Source: Lachnospiraceae bacterium UBA3386 (GTDB lineage: Bacteria; Bacillota; Clostridia; Lachnospirales; Lachnospiraceae). From it: 44,391 nt of DNA. Of the stretch, positions 7,585 through 15,568 are shown piece after piece (within the stretch, counting starts at the first letter, position 1; each line of letters starts with the position of its first letter). The DNA lies in the NCBI GenBank assembly GCA_002358875.1, contig DEPS01000020.1, positions 3,698 through 48,088 on the forward strand, given 5' to 3'. Position numbers and translations under genes: made by a program. Below the pieces are notes generated by a model. The model saw only the letters and a program-made list of their open reading frames with translations, was not told the origin of the DNA and made no database searches.

Positions 7585-8190
7585 TTACTCCCCGATCGCT
7601 TTTCTGATCGCCGCCATCAGATCATCATATTCCTCAAAAGCTGTCAGTTCCGGATGATCTTTGCGTATCTGATCTGTCGTCCTGAACAGGAAGCCGTCCT
7701 TTCCGGCCTTTATCATGGCCAGATCATTGTAGCTGTCCCCGATACCGATGGTCTCAAAACCGACCGACTGCAGTGCTTTCACAGTCGAGTATTTTGAATT
7801 CTCCACCCGCATTTTATGCCCGGTAATCTCCCCGTCGGGAGCCACGATAAGAGAATTGCAGAACAGTGTCGGCCACCCGAGCTTCTTCATGAGGGGCTTT
7901 GCAAACTGCGTGAATGTGTCACTGATGATAACTGCCTGGGTGATACTCCTGAGTTCATCGAGAAACTCAACCGCGCCGGGAAGGGGATCGATCTTCTCAA
8001 TAGTTGCCTGAATCTGCGGCAGACCCAGCCCGTGCTCCTTCAGGATCGCCCTCCTGTAAGCCATCAGTTTATTGTAGTCCGGCTCGTCACGTGTTGTACG
8101 CTTAAGCTCCGGAATCCCTGTAACCTCTGAAAAAGCGATCCAGATTTCCGGGACCAGTACTCCTTCAAGATCCAAACATACGATATGCAT
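7585..8190 (-). CDS. thrH: ThrH-like HAD phosphatase (phosphoserine phosphatase / phosphotransferase)
   Basis: A 201-residue haloacid dehalogenase enzyme. The start LDLEGVLVPEIWIAF, with the DLE form of motif I (nucleophile Asp7), is characteristic of Pseudomonas ThrH, which hydrolyses phosphoserine and can transfer the phosphate to homoserine. Motif II is VIISDTF (about 90), and motif III/IV is IGDSYNDLAMI (about 150). The length matches ThrH closely. GGATGAG stands just ahead of the ATG. It lies 20 bases downstream of the DUF956 gene and upstream of mscS. Serine or threonine genes are not adjacent, so its physiological substrate here is inferred from family resemblance only. Confidence 0.88.
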   Translation of the reverse strand: MHIVCLDLEGVLVPEIWIAFSEVTGIPELKRTTRDEPDYNKLMAYRRAILKEHGLGLPQIQATIEKIDPLPGAVEFLDELRSITQAVIISDTFTQFAKPLMKKLGWPTLFCNSLIVAPDGEITGHKMRVENSKYSTVKALQSVGFETIGIGDSYNDLAMIKAGKDGFLFRTTDQIRKDHPELTAFEEYDDLMAAIRKAIGE

Positions 8191-8210
8191 CTTCTCATCC
8201 TTTCCATTTT

Positions 8211-8588
8211 TTACTTTTTCCCGAACCGCGATCTGATTCCTCTTGAAATCTTCTGTGCAGCCGAGAGGGCTCTGACCATACGCTCCGGGGGAACGTGTTT
8301 TTTACATGACCCCAGAAGAGGCTTTGTATCTTTTCCTGCGGAGAACCGGAATGATCCGTTTCGCTTTGTCTGTACCTCGAACCTGGGGATCCATTTTCCT
8401 CCCATTACGACGTCGGCAACGATATAATCAATCTCCTCCCAGGGGATCTGGACATAGTTCTCCACATTTCTGTCGTCATAAAACTCAAAAGCCCGGTCTC
8501 CCACCATTACTTTTCCATACTGTCCTATCCCGTGGAAGGCAGTCGCCCTGCAGACATATTCTACCTGAGTATTGAGCGATTGTGCCAT
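8211..8588 (-). CDS. manO: DUF956 (ManO-type) mannose-PTS accessory protein
   Basis: A 125-residue protein matching the DUF956 family, which is encoded beside mannose-family PTS genes in Firmicutes and has been named ManO; its biochemical role is not established. Visible features are an N-terminal beta-rich half with VMVGDRAFEFYDDRNVENYVQIPWEEID, resembling a compact PH-like sheet, and a basic C terminus. ATG 8588 is chosen because a full AGGAGGTGA site lies at 8594-8602; longer forms lack a ribosome site. It lies downstream of the PTS operon but behind a strong terminator and its own promoter, so it can be made independently. It is followed by thrH and mscS. Confidence 0.85.
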   Translation of the reverse strand: MAQSLNTQVEYVCRATAFHGIGQYGKVMVGDRAFEFYDDRNVENYVQIPWEEIDYIVADVVMGGKWIPRFEVQTKRNGSFRFSAGKDTKPLLGSCKKHVPPERMVRALSAAQKISRGIRSRFGKK

Positions 8589-8653
8589 CGGTTCACCTCC
8601 TTTCCTGCGCGTTCTCATTGTACCCCGGGGCACAGCGCGCAAAATACCTGTCT

Positions 8654-8682
8654 ATCCTAACACGCCGCTTCTGTTTTTTCAA
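8654..8682 (-). promoter_or_regulatory. Promoter for DUF956-thrH-mscS
   Basis: Minus strand TTGAAA (8682-8677), a 17-base spacer and TAGGAT (8659-8654) preceded by TGT, an extended -10. It lies directly after the PTS operon terminator. Confidence 0.6.
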
Positions 8683-8696
8683 ACATTCATTTTACC

Positions 8697-8739
8697 AAAA
8701 AATGCCCCTGCCGGGCGTTTTACCGCTCGCAGGGGCATT
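8697..8739 (-). terminator. Terminator of the PTS operon
   Basis: AATGCCCCTGC (8701-8711) pairs with GCAGGGGCATT (8729-8739), followed on the minus strand by six T (8702-8697). A classical intrinsic terminator after manZ. Confidence 0.92.
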
Positions 8740-8832
8740 AATGTCTCAACCTCTACAGAAAACGACACATTTCATCTGACGTTCGCTGCAGATCAGGCAT
8801 GTAGTCAAGCAGCCTCAGACTGCAGCACCTCT

Positions 8833-9747
8833 TTACATGATGCCGATGACGTGGAAAACGATACCTACGACAAAGAGGCCCAGAATGATGACGATCGGGG
8901 AGACCTTCTTCTTGAGCAGATACATGCACAGGAAGGTAAGGAGCAGAGCCGCAAGTCCGGGGACCAGTGAATCCAGGTTGTCCTGGAGTGTGGTCACCTT
9001 GGTGGGATCAAGAGACAGACCGGCTGCGTACTGTGAGAGAGCTGCCCTGATGCCCTCTCCGCCGTTGGGCAGGCTGGCCCAGTCAATGTAAGCTCCTTCG
9101 GAAAGAGTGACCTCCGAGACCTTCACAGGGAAGCCCACGGAGACCCAGCGCTGTACCAGTGCGCCCAGAACGAACATACCCAGAATGGATGCGCCCTGCG
9201 TGACCTTCTGGAGAAGACCGCCGGACAGATCCTTGGTGATGGCGGTACCTGCCTTGTAGCCGAATTCCTGTGTGTACCACAGGAAGGCATAACGGATCAC
9301 GTTCCAGAGGACGAAGAAAAGGATGGGTCCGAGAATATTGCCGGTCAGGGCAAAGGACGCTGCCAGAGCGCCCAGGATGGGACGTACTGTAAACCAGAAG
9401 ATCGGATCGCCGACACCTGCCAGAGGTCCCATCATACCGACTTTAACGCCCTGGATGGTCGCGTCATCGATGGGGGCACCATTTGCGCGCTCCTCCTCGA
9501 GTGCGAGGGTGACGCCCAGAATGGGGGCGCCGACATAGGGCTGGGTGTTGAAGAATTCAAGGTGACGCTTTAATGCCGCCGCCTGTTCCTCTTTTGTTGT
9601 ATAGAGTCTTTTGATCGCGGGGATCATTGCGTAGCAGTAACCGCCGTTCTGCATACGCTCGTAGTTCCAGGATCCCTGAAGGAAAGTGGAACGGAAACAG
9701 ACAGATATTCTGTCCTGTTTTGTCAAAGCGACTTTCTTTTCAGCCAT
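8833..9747 (-). CDS. manZ: Mannose-family PTS permease, IID component
   Basis: Membrane subunit of a mannose/fructose/sorbose-family phosphotransferase system; with IIC it forms the sugar channel. The 304-residue protein has an N-terminal cytoplasmic region with the family motifs FLQGSWNYERMQNGGYCYAM and QPYVGAPILGVTLALEEE, then VKVGMMGPLAGVGDPIFW. A long transmembrane run follows (about 125-165, 185-205) and a final membrane helix at 270-304. AGGAGGTATGTGAA precedes ATG. It is the last gene of the operon, 19 bases after manY. Assignment to the family is firm; the sugar cannot be decided from sequence. Confidence 0.96.
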   Translation of the reverse strand: MAEKKVALTKQDRISVCFRSTFLQGSWNYERMQNGGYCYAMIPAIKRLYTTKEEQAAALKRHLEFFNTQPYVGAPILGVTLALEEERANGAPIDDATIQGVKVGMMGPLAGVGDPIFWFTVRPILGALAASFALTGNILGPILFFVLWNVIRYAFLWYTQEFGYKAGTAITKDLSGGLLQKVTQGASILGMFVLGALVQRWVSVGFPVKVSEVTLSEGAYIDWASLPNGGEGIRAALSQYAAGLSLDPTKVTTLQDNLDSLVPGLAALLLTFLCMYLLKKKVSPIVIILGLFVVGIVFHVIGIM

Positions 9748-9766
9748 TTCACATACCTCCTACAGA

Positions 9767-10573
9767 TCAATAGTCATTGAGGATATCGCCGAGGGGATCT
9801 CCGCTTCCGCCTGCTGCGCCGCCGCCTGCTGCGCCGCCGCCTTTCTCGCTCAGATTCAGGTAGACGAAGGCGATCGCGACAGCGATGATGCCCAGACCGA
9901 TCAGGGTCAGATTGGAGATCGCGGCAAGAGCGAAGCCGATGAAGAAGAAGGGCCAGACTTCAGCCGTTGCCATCATGTTGATGACGAGGGCATAACCGAC
10001 GGCCACGACCATGCCGCCGCCGATGGACATACCGTCCGTCAGCCATGCGGGCATGCTGTTGAGGAGTCCGGAAACGACCTCAGAGGGGACGACGCAGAGG
10101 GCCGCCGCAGGGATCGCGATACGAAGACCCTGCATGAAAATCGCGCCCCACTGAAGCATCTCAATTTTACCGAAATCAGCTTTCTCAGCCGCCGCGTCCA
10201 TGCCGTGGACGATCGGAACGGCAAGCGTACGGGCGATCATGGTGAGGAACAGACCTGCGACTGCAAGCGGAATGGCGACCGCGATAGCAGTGGAAACGCC
10301 GTCAGCGCCCTGTCCGCCCTTGACAAGGATGATCGCGCTCGCGACGGAAGCCAGCGCCGCGTCGGGAGCAACTGCCGCGCCGATATTGGCCCAGCCCATG
10401 GCGATCATCTGAAGGGTGCCGCCCAGGATGATGCCCGGAATAGGCTGCCCTGTCACGATGCCGATCAGGGTACAGGCTACCAGCGGCTGATGGAACTGGA
10501 ATTCATCCAGGATTCCTTCCATACCGGCAAGGAAAGCAACGATAATTACCAACACTATGGATATAGCGTTCAT
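9767..10573 (-). CDS. manY: Mannose-family PTS permease, IIC component
   Basis: The main sugar-translocating membrane subunit, 268 residues and almost entirely hydrophobic. Family signatures include GILDEFQFHQPLVACTLIG, GGTLQMIAMGWANIGAAVAPDAALASVASA and a late motif WLTDGMSIGGGMVVAVGYALV. The C terminus ends in an unusual glycine/alanine tail (GGGAAGGGAAGG) encoded by a direct repeat of about 15 bases, a site where length could vary by slippage. AGGAGG stands just before ATG. It lies between manX (19 bases upstream) and manZ in one operon. Confidence 0.96.
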   Translation of the reverse strand: MNAISIVLVIIVAFLAGMEGILDEFQFHQPLVACTLIGIVTGQPIPGIILGGTLQMIAMGWANIGAAVAPDAALASVASAIILVKGGQGADGVSTAIAVAIPLAVAGLFLTMIARTLAVPIVHGMDAAAEKADFGKIEMLQWGAIFMQGLRIAIPAAALCVVPSEVVSGLLNSMPAWLTDGMSIGGGMVVAVGYALVINMMATAEVWPFFFIGFALAAISNLTLIGLGIIAVAIAFVYLNLSEKGGGAAGGGAAGGSGDPLGDILNDY

Positions 10574-10591
10574 AGATTCCTCCTGTCCTTT

Positions 10592-11584
10592 TTACATATT
10601 GGCGAGCTCTGTACGCGCCTTTTCGATGATGGCGTTCATATCCTCTTTGGAGTCCGTGGGAACCTTGCGTACATCGAATGTGATCCCCATGCTCTTGAGC
10701 TCGTCGAAGGTCTCCACATCCTCTTTGCCGAGGGAGAGGACCTTGTTGACCGCGACTTTTCCGAGGGAATGCGCCATGGAACCGACGTTGAGTTCCTTGA
10801 TGTCAACACCGCCCTTGATCGCGCGGAGCGCGTCCTGAGGTGTCTCAAACAGAAGCAGTGCCTTGGTCGCGCCAAAACGGGGATCCTTCGCGACCTGGAT
10901 GATCTTGGAGATCGGAACAACATTGGCCTTGACGCCGGGAGGCGCGGCCTGCTCGATCAGTGTCTTGCGAAGGTCATCATGGGCGACGCCGTCGGAACAC
11001 ACAATGATCCTGGTCGGCTGTGTCGTCTTGGACCAGGCGGTCGCCACCTGCCCGTGGAGCAGACGGGAATCAATACGCGCAAGCACATATTTGATATGAC
11101 CGTCGCCGAGAACGGTTCCCGGAGGAATGGCTCCCGTGGGCTCCGAAGAAGCTGCTGCCTGTACGGGAGCTGCCTCCTCAGCAGGCATAAGAGACTCAGG
11201 ATGTGTCGTGATCCCGCTTCTCGCCGCCGAAATGATTGCCGTCGCTACCTCGCCCGCCGTCTCATAATCATCTCTTGCCCCATACGCCTCCGCGATCATG
11301 GGCAGGTTCATGCCTGTCACGACCGCCCATCCGGGATGATCGGCACTCAGCAGGAAGATCTGATTATAGGGCGTTCCGGCATACAGATCGCACAGGAACA
11401 GCACATTCTCAGGATCCTCCATCTTTGCGACCGCTTCCTGGATCTTCGCGCGAAGGTCATCCGGCGTCTCACCGTTGTGGAATGTTACAGGAATTACATC
11501 ATCCGCTTCGCCGAAAACCATGCAGGCGGAAGAATAAATCCCTGTCGCAAAGTCTCCATGACTTGCAAGGATAATCCCTACCAT
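10592..11584 (-). CDS. manX: Mannose-family PTS fused IIA-IIB component
   Basis: Cytoplasmic phosphoryl carrier that takes phosphate from HPr and passes it to the incoming sugar. It is 330 residues. The IIA domain (about 1-130) carries the active His9 in ILASHGDFA. An Ala/Pro/Glu-rich linker spans about 130-160. The IIB domain (about 163-330) carries His177 in RIDSRLLHGQVA. The fused IIAB form matches E. coli ManX. AAGGGAG lies upstream of ATG. This first gene of the operon follows a consensus promoter, and an AATTGCAATT dyad at the transcription start could be an operator. The transported sugar is not determined. Confidence 0.96.
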   Translation of the reverse strand: MVGIILASHGDFATGIYSSACMVFGEADDVIPVTFHNGETPDDLRAKIQEAVAKMEDPENVLFLCDLYAGTPYNQIFLLSADHPGWAVVTGMNLPMIAEAYGARDDYETAGEVATAIISAARSGITTHPESLMPAEEAAPVQAAASSEPTGAIPPGTVLGDGHIKYVLARIDSRLLHGQVATAWSKTTQPTRIIVCSDGVAHDDLRKTLIEQAAPPGVKANVVPISKIIQVAKDPRFGATKALLLFETPQDALRAIKGGVDIKELNVGSMAHSLGKVAVNKVLSLGKEDVETFDELKSMGITFDVRKVPTDSKEDMNAIIEKARTELANM

Positions 11585-11647
11585 TTGTTTACTCCCTTCT
11601 TTTTAATTTTCTTATACGCGCAGGGAACAGCCCCCTGAGCATACATG

Positions 11648-11657
11648 AATTGCAATT
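11648..11657. promoter_or_regulatory. Dyad at the PTS operon transcription start
   Basis: AATTGCAATT is a perfect 10-base palindrome, extended imperfectly to about 15 bases (TGAATTGCAATTTCA). It falls just downstream of the -10 box, where a repressor would block initiation. No adjacent regulator gene is present. Confidence 0.4.
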
Positions 11658-11660
11658 TCA

Positions 11661-11689
11661 ATTATAAATTTTTATAAAATTTATGTCAA
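11661..11689 (-). promoter_or_regulatory. Consensus promoter of the PTS operon
   Basis: Minus strand TTGACA (11689-11684), exactly 17 bases, TATAAT (11666-11661). A perfect SigA-type promoter in very AT-rich DNA, giving a leader of about 70 bases before manX. Confidence 0.9.
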
Positions 11690-11727
11690 TATGTAGTTTT
11701 TTCTGAGCTTTTCTATACACAATAAAC

Positions 11728-11760
11728 AAAACAGCCGTCAATATTTAGAACGGCTGTTTT
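11728..11760. terminator. Terminator after the sigma/anti-sigma operon
   Basis: AAAACAGCCGT (11728-11738) pairs with ACGGCTGTTTT (11750-11760), with T-rich DNA beyond it on the minus strand. It lies between the anti-sigma stop and the PTS promoter. Confidence 0.85.
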
Positions 11761-11814
11761 GTCCGGATATAGTCTCTTCTTTGTCGTATTTTCCTTCGTC
11801 GCTTATGCACTTCA

Positions 11815-12957
11815 TCACAGCCCGGGCATGTCCGCACGAAGATGGTCCGTAATCTCCCCGGGAATGACGAACTCCACTGTCCCCATATACATGGGCGCCA
11901 CCTCCATCTCGTTAAAGCAGATCACAATATCCCCATGATCGTTTATGTAAAAATCCTGATCTTCACTGATCTCACTAAAATCCTCATCCGGAGATTCTTC
12001 GGAATCGATCCAGTATTCCATATCCGGATTTTTCATACGGCTTCTCATCTGTTCTTTAATGTTATTGCTGACCGGTGTGACATAATCCGTCCCTTCCCGG
12101 AAACAGTCTGCCAGAAAAACCCGGCGGCCCGTCTTTTTATTAATGACAAAATGCGTCACCTGTTCAAATCCGTCCGCTGAGGAGGTATAGGAGAGAACGC
12201 TCAGGCACAGCCATTCCTCAGAGTCTGTGACCTTGTCGCAGAGAAAACGCATGGCGTGATAACCGGTCTCTTCCGCAATGCTCTTTTCAAAGTTTTCAAT
12301 GCTCTCCCTGGCCATCGCCCGGATTTCTTCCGTGACCTGGGCTGCGGCAAGCGCCGCCTCTGCCGAAGAAGAGGAGCTCTCTGTTTCTGATTCTTCTGTG
12401 GAGGACACAGAGCTCTCTGTTTCCGATTCCTCTGCGGCGGCCTCCCCGGCCGTACCGGCTGCAGCTGAGCTCTTCGCAGCATATCTTACTGTCTCACTGT
12501 TCAGCTCAGTGCTGTCCTCTGAGCCTTTTTCTTCCACTATAAAACTGCCCTCAGCAAGCACTTCCCCGGAATTATCCTCATCTCCTGCGGCACTGTCGTC
12601 TGCGGACATAGCCGTGACCTGTGCTTCCTCTACAACTGCATCCGACACCGCATCCCTGTATTCATAGGAGCGGAAGGTCACAATACGGAAATACTCTCCC
12701 AGGACAGGCAGATTCTGAAACGCCTCGGCTGCCCCGGGACTTACATTGGGAACCAGAATGCTCAGACACACAAGTGCAGCCGCGCCTGCAGCCCAATTCT
12801 GTAATCTCAGGATCCTCTTTCTGAAAGATCTTCGCTTCTTTACACCTCCATCCGTATCCGCACTGACCTTTTCTTCCGCAGCCTCCCCGACTGCAGCCTC
12901 TTCGATATATTGATCGCGGATCCCGCTCATCACTTCCAACAGGTCAAAAGAATTCAT
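11815..12957 (-). CDS. RsiV-like anti-sigma factor (DUF3298 domain)
   Basis: A 380-residue single-pass membrane protein. Residues 1-50 are a basic cytoplasmic segment expected to hold the sigma factor; about 56-70 is the membrane helix; about 115-205 is an external low-complexity stretch rich in Ser, Glu and Ala with repeats of SSTEESETESS. The final 140 residues resemble the DUF3298 region of B. subtilis RsiV, including DFYINDHGDIVICFNEMEVAPMYMG and VEFVIPG. RsiV binds lysozyme and is then cleaved, releasing SigV; a similar signal is possible here but not shown. It overlaps the sigma gene by 4 bases (ATGA), the usual translational coupling for such pairs. Confidence 0.85.
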   Translation of the reverse strand: MNSFDLLEVMSGIRDQYIEEAAVGEAAEEKVSADTDGGVKKRRSFRKRILRLQNWAAGAAALVCLSILVPNVSPGAAEAFQNLPVLGEYFRIVTFRSYEYRDAVSDAVVEEAQVTAMSADDSAAGDEDNSGEVLAEGSFIVEEKGSEDSTELNSETVRYAAKSSAAAGTAGEAAAEESETESSVSSTEESETESSSSSAEAALAAAQVTEEIRAMARESIENFEKSIAEETGYHAMRFLCDKVTDSEEWLCLSVLSYTSSADGFEQVTHFVINKKTGRRVFLADCFREGTDYVTPVSNNIKEQMRSRMKNPDMEYWIDSEESPDEDFSEISEDQDFYINDHGDIVICFNEMEVAPMYMGTVEFVIPGEITDHLRADMPGL

Positions 12958-13517
12958 ACCATCAGCCCCTCATCTTCCAGCACCTTTTTCAGAGAACGCC
13001 TCATTCTCATCAGCGTGACCTTAACATCACTCTGACCCAGTCCGTACATTCCGGCGATCTCCGCAACAGAGTCCATATAGAAATAGCGCCTGACAAACAG
13101 CCTGCGCTGTTTCTCCGACACGGAATCGAGATACCTGTTGATTGCCGTTTCAAGTGCCTTTTTGTCAACAGATTCCTCTACATTGTTCGAAACACTGGCG
13201 GCGCACTCCCCGAGCTCGTCAAGAGATTCGGCGACACGGTCACCGGTCCTCTTGAGCGCATGCCCTGCCCGGTACTTCGAGATCGCCATATTTCTCGCGA
13301 TCTTCCCCAGGAAGGCGCTCAGGCACGAGGGCCTGGCAGGAGGAATACTGTTCCATGCGCCCAGCCATGTATCGTTGAGGCACTCCTGTGTATCCTCTTC
13401 GTTTCCAAGGATATTGAAGGCAATCTTGCGACAATATCTTCCATATACGGCAGCCGCCTCTTCGATGGCCGATTCATCCCTTTTCCAGAACAAATCAATA
13501 ATCCTGTTGTCGTCCAT
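12954..13517 (-). CDS. ECF (SigV-type) RNA polymerase sigma factor
   Basis: A 187-residue extracytoplasmic-function sigma factor. Region 2 (about 8-75) includes NILGNEEDTQECLNDTWLGAWNSIPP and core-binding residues; region 4 (about 125-180) holds the helix-turn-helix SVAEIAGMYGLGQSDVKVTLMRMRRSLKKVL. There is no region 1 or 3, as expected of the class. It is translationally coupled to the RsiV-like gene downstream. An ECF-type promoter can be drawn upstream, consistent with autoregulation. The SigV assignment comes mainly from the partner protein; the sigma sequence alone supports only the ECF class. Confidence 0.93.
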   Translation of the reverse strand: MDDNRIIDLFWKRDESAIEEAAAVYGRYCRKIAFNILGNEEDTQECLNDTWLGAWNSIPPARPSCLSAFLGKIARNMAISKYRAGHALKRTGDRVAESLDELGECAASVSNNVEESVDKKALETAINRYLDSVSEKQRRLFVRRYFYMDSVAEIAGMYGLGQSDVKVTLMRMRRSLKKVLEDEGLMV

Positions 13518-13546
13518 ATGTCCTCATTTCATCCGTTATATATAAA

Positions 13547-13590
13547 AAAACGTAAATGCTGTATAAGGAGTTACATCACAGCGTTTTTTA
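13547..13590 (-). terminator. Terminator-like hairpin after the lipoprotein gene, overlapping a possible ECF promoter
   Basis: On the minus strand AAAAAACGCTGT pairs with ACAGC and CGTTTTTTT, with a short bulge, then a T-run. The same bases hold TGTAAC (13575-13570), 17 bases, CGTTTT (13552-13547), similar to ECF promoter elements (an AAC-type -35 and a CGT-type -10), about 30 bases before the sigma gene. Confidence 0.5.
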
Positions 13591-14535
13591 TTTCTGTGTA
13601 CTGACGCTGTAATTCTCTTTTCCGTCAGAAGTGATGGTTATCGTGCCGTCCGTGGAGCTCCGGTATACTTTGACTTCCTCTTTTTCCAGTTTTTTCAGGA
13701 CCTTGGAAGATGCTTCATTCTCGGAGCTGTCAGTGATCACTGACAGCTTTGGGGAAATACTTTCGATGAAATCAGATGTATTTCCCTCTTTGCGGCCATG
13801 ATGGGGCATCTTTAAAATATCATAGGTCTCCCCTTCACGCTTATCGAGCCACACTTCTATTGCATCCTCCTCGATATCTCCGGGAAAAAGCCACTCATCC
13901 TGCCCGTTAAAGACCTCGACGATCAGGGAGGCATCATTATCGTTTTCCTCCTCCGGATCATACTTAACAAGGGCCGCATCAATTATAAACCTGACATCTC
14001 CCAGGGAAAAGCTTTCATCAGAGGAAACACGGACGGCGTTCAGCCCCTCCCTGTCGATCAATTCGAGCAGATCTCCGCTTTTATCCTCTTCCCCGGTATA
14101 ATCCGGCAGGTAAAACACGGCAGGAGGGATCTCGCTGGCGATTTCGGCCGCCCCTCCCACATGATCTTTATCATAATGCGTGATGATCATGGCGTTCAGC
14201 GAGGTGATCCCTCTTTTTTTAAGCTTCCTGATGATCTTTTCCGAAGTCTCCTCATATCCTGTGTCCACGAGGACATGACCCGCCGAATTTGAAAAGAGGA
14301 TGCAGTCTCCCTTCCCGACATTAAAGAAGACCGTTTCGAGATTTCCGGAATCCTTTGACTGCTCTGATGATGCAGTGCTTTCTTTGCCGGACAAATTCAC
14401 ATCCCGATTCCGGCATCCGCCGATGAGCATCACCGCCATCAGAAGAAGGATGACCGGCAGTTTATACAGGCCCTTCCTGCGCAGGCCCAGGTTTTTCGAA
14501 GCTGTTCTGTTTTCAGAGCTCATACATGTATTCAT
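13588..14535 (-). CDS. Lipoprotein with ComEC-type metallo-beta-lactamase domain
   Basis: A 315-residue exported hydrolase. A hydrophobic signal ends in the lipobox LIGGC with Cys41, so it is probably a lipoprotein on the outer face of the membrane. The rest is a metallo-beta-lactamase fold like the C-terminal domain of the DNA-uptake protein ComEC: VFFNVGKGDCILF, then the metal site THYDKDHVGG (about 118-128), FPGDIEE and MPHHGRKEG. ComEC-like secreted relatives can cut nucleic acids or phosphodiesters, but the substrate here is unknown. GGAG lies 8 bases before ATG 14535. It lies upstream of the ECF sigma operon, separated by a terminator-like hairpin, and downstream of the CPBP gene. Confidence 0.85.
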   Translation of the reverse strand: MNTCMSSENRTASKNLGLRRKGLYKLPVILLLMAVMLIGGCRNRDVNLSGKESTASSEQSKDSGNLETVFFNVGKGDCILFSNSAGHVLVDTGYEETSEKIIRKLKKRGITSLNAMIITHYDKDHVGGAAEIASEIPPAVFYLPDYTGEEDKSGDLLELIDREGLNAVRVSSDESFSLGDVRFIIDAALVKYDPEEENDNDASLIVEVFNGQDEWLFPGDIEEDAIEVWLDKREGETYDILKMPHHGRKEGNTSDFIESISPKLSVITDSSENEASSKVLKKLEKEEVKVYRSSTDGTITITSDGKENYSVSTQK

Positions 14536-14587
14536 ATTTAAACTCCATGATTTGCGTCACAGATAACGTATATATTGAACAAGTACC

Positions 14588-15487
14588 TTAACATTTTTCT
14601 TTTCGCTCCCTGATGACCCCCATGCGGTCCAGGGCATAGAATCCCCCGGCAGAAATCCCCAGAAAAGTCAATCCCCATGCAGGTGTACAGATCACGTTAT
14701 AGATATCCGTCCACGTAAGGACTAGGACCATCATATTGCATGTGCCGTGCAGGGCCCAGGGAACTGTGATCCTCCCCGTCTTTATGTAGGACAGGGCAAA
14801 CACGATCCCCATGATAAAAGCGTATACTCCCTGTGCAGGATTCCAATGATACAGGCCAAAAATCAATGAGGACAAAATTACCGCTTTTTTACGCCCGTAA
14901 ATCCTGCAGAGCCTGGGGAACAGCGTCCCCCTGAACAGCATCTCCTCAATAAAAGGCATGTACAGTCCGTATACAGACGACTGCAGCAAAATGCCTGCCA
15001 TTCCCGGCAGATGATCGGCGATAAACGCGGAGCCTTCCCCTGTCAGCCCAAGACTGGAAAAAAGCACATTGATCCCCAGAGAAAGCGCGGCTGTCCCCGC
15101 CATCAGTACGGCCAGAGCGCGTGCGGCTTTTACCTCCAAAGGCCCTTGTCCCGCAGGCATTCTTCCCGCGAATGCTGTTTTTTCTCTTAAAACCACACGG
15201 CAGACATAAGCCCTTTCCACCAGATACTGCGGCCTTACGGCAAGGCCTCCCGTCCCCGCCGGGATCACCAGACGCAGGGCTGTCCACAGAGAGCGCAGGG
15301 CATAAAGTTCAGCTGCTGTAAAAGACACATGCGGCCTTCTCTCACGGACAAACAGCTCAATCATTTCCATGCATCCGCCCGCAAGACCGGCTGCTATATA
15401 AAAAACAACGAGCGGCCCAAAGGCGTATAGAAATTTCTTATAGCATCGTTCACTGATATGATTATCCATATGCTTACTGTCCGGCAT
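14588..15487 (-). CDS. CPBP (CAAX-type) intramembrane metalloprotease homologue
   Basis: A 299-residue multi-pass membrane protein. It carries the CPBP/Abi family motifs EEMLFRG (about 180), FGLYHWNPAQG (about 213) and a later HGTCN, which supply the Glu and His residues of the intramembrane catalytic site. Hydrophobic segments lie near 20-40, 70-85, 125-148, 165-180, 200-225, 228-240 and 260-285. Bacterial members process peptides, confer bacteriocin immunity or act as scaffolds; nothing nearby identifies the partner. Both possible starts (15487 and 15469) have weak ribosome sites, so the exact N terminus is uncertain. It directly follows the terminator of the acyl-CoA dehydrogenase gene. 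Confidence 0.87.
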   Translation of the reverse strand: MPDSKHMDNHISERCYKKFLYAFGPLVVFYIAAGLAGGCMEMIELFVRERRPHVSFTAAELYALRSLWTALRLVIPAGTGGLAVRPQYLVERAYVCRVVLREKTAFAGRMPAGQGPLEVKAARALAVLMAGTAALSLGINVLFSSLGLTGEGSAFIADHLPGMAGILLQSSVYGLYMPFIEEMLFRGTLFPRLCRIYGRKKAVILSSLIFGLYHWNPAQGVYAFIMGIVFALSYIKTGRITVPWALHGTCNMMVLVLTWTDIYNVICTPAWGLTFLGISAGGFYALDRMGVIRERKEKC

Positions 15488-15491
15488 ATTT

Positions 15492-15528
15492 CAAAAACGG
15501 CTCCGGTACATTTCTGCACCGGAGCCGT
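15492..15528 (-). terminator. Terminator of the acyl-CoA dehydrogenase gene
   Basis: ACGGCTCCGGT (15497-15507) and ACCGGAGCCGT (15518-15528) form an 11-base perfect stem, followed by TTTTT on the minus strand. Confidence 0.93.
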
Positions 15529-15568
15529 AAGTTTTATAGACCAGATCATCCGAAAACTTCAGACACTC

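Noticed and set aside
9686..11638. Rightward open frame of 650 codons opposite the PTS operon
   Set aside because: It is an antisense shadow caused by codon bias of manXYZ; the three PTS genes on the minus strand have clear family motifs and ribosome sites.
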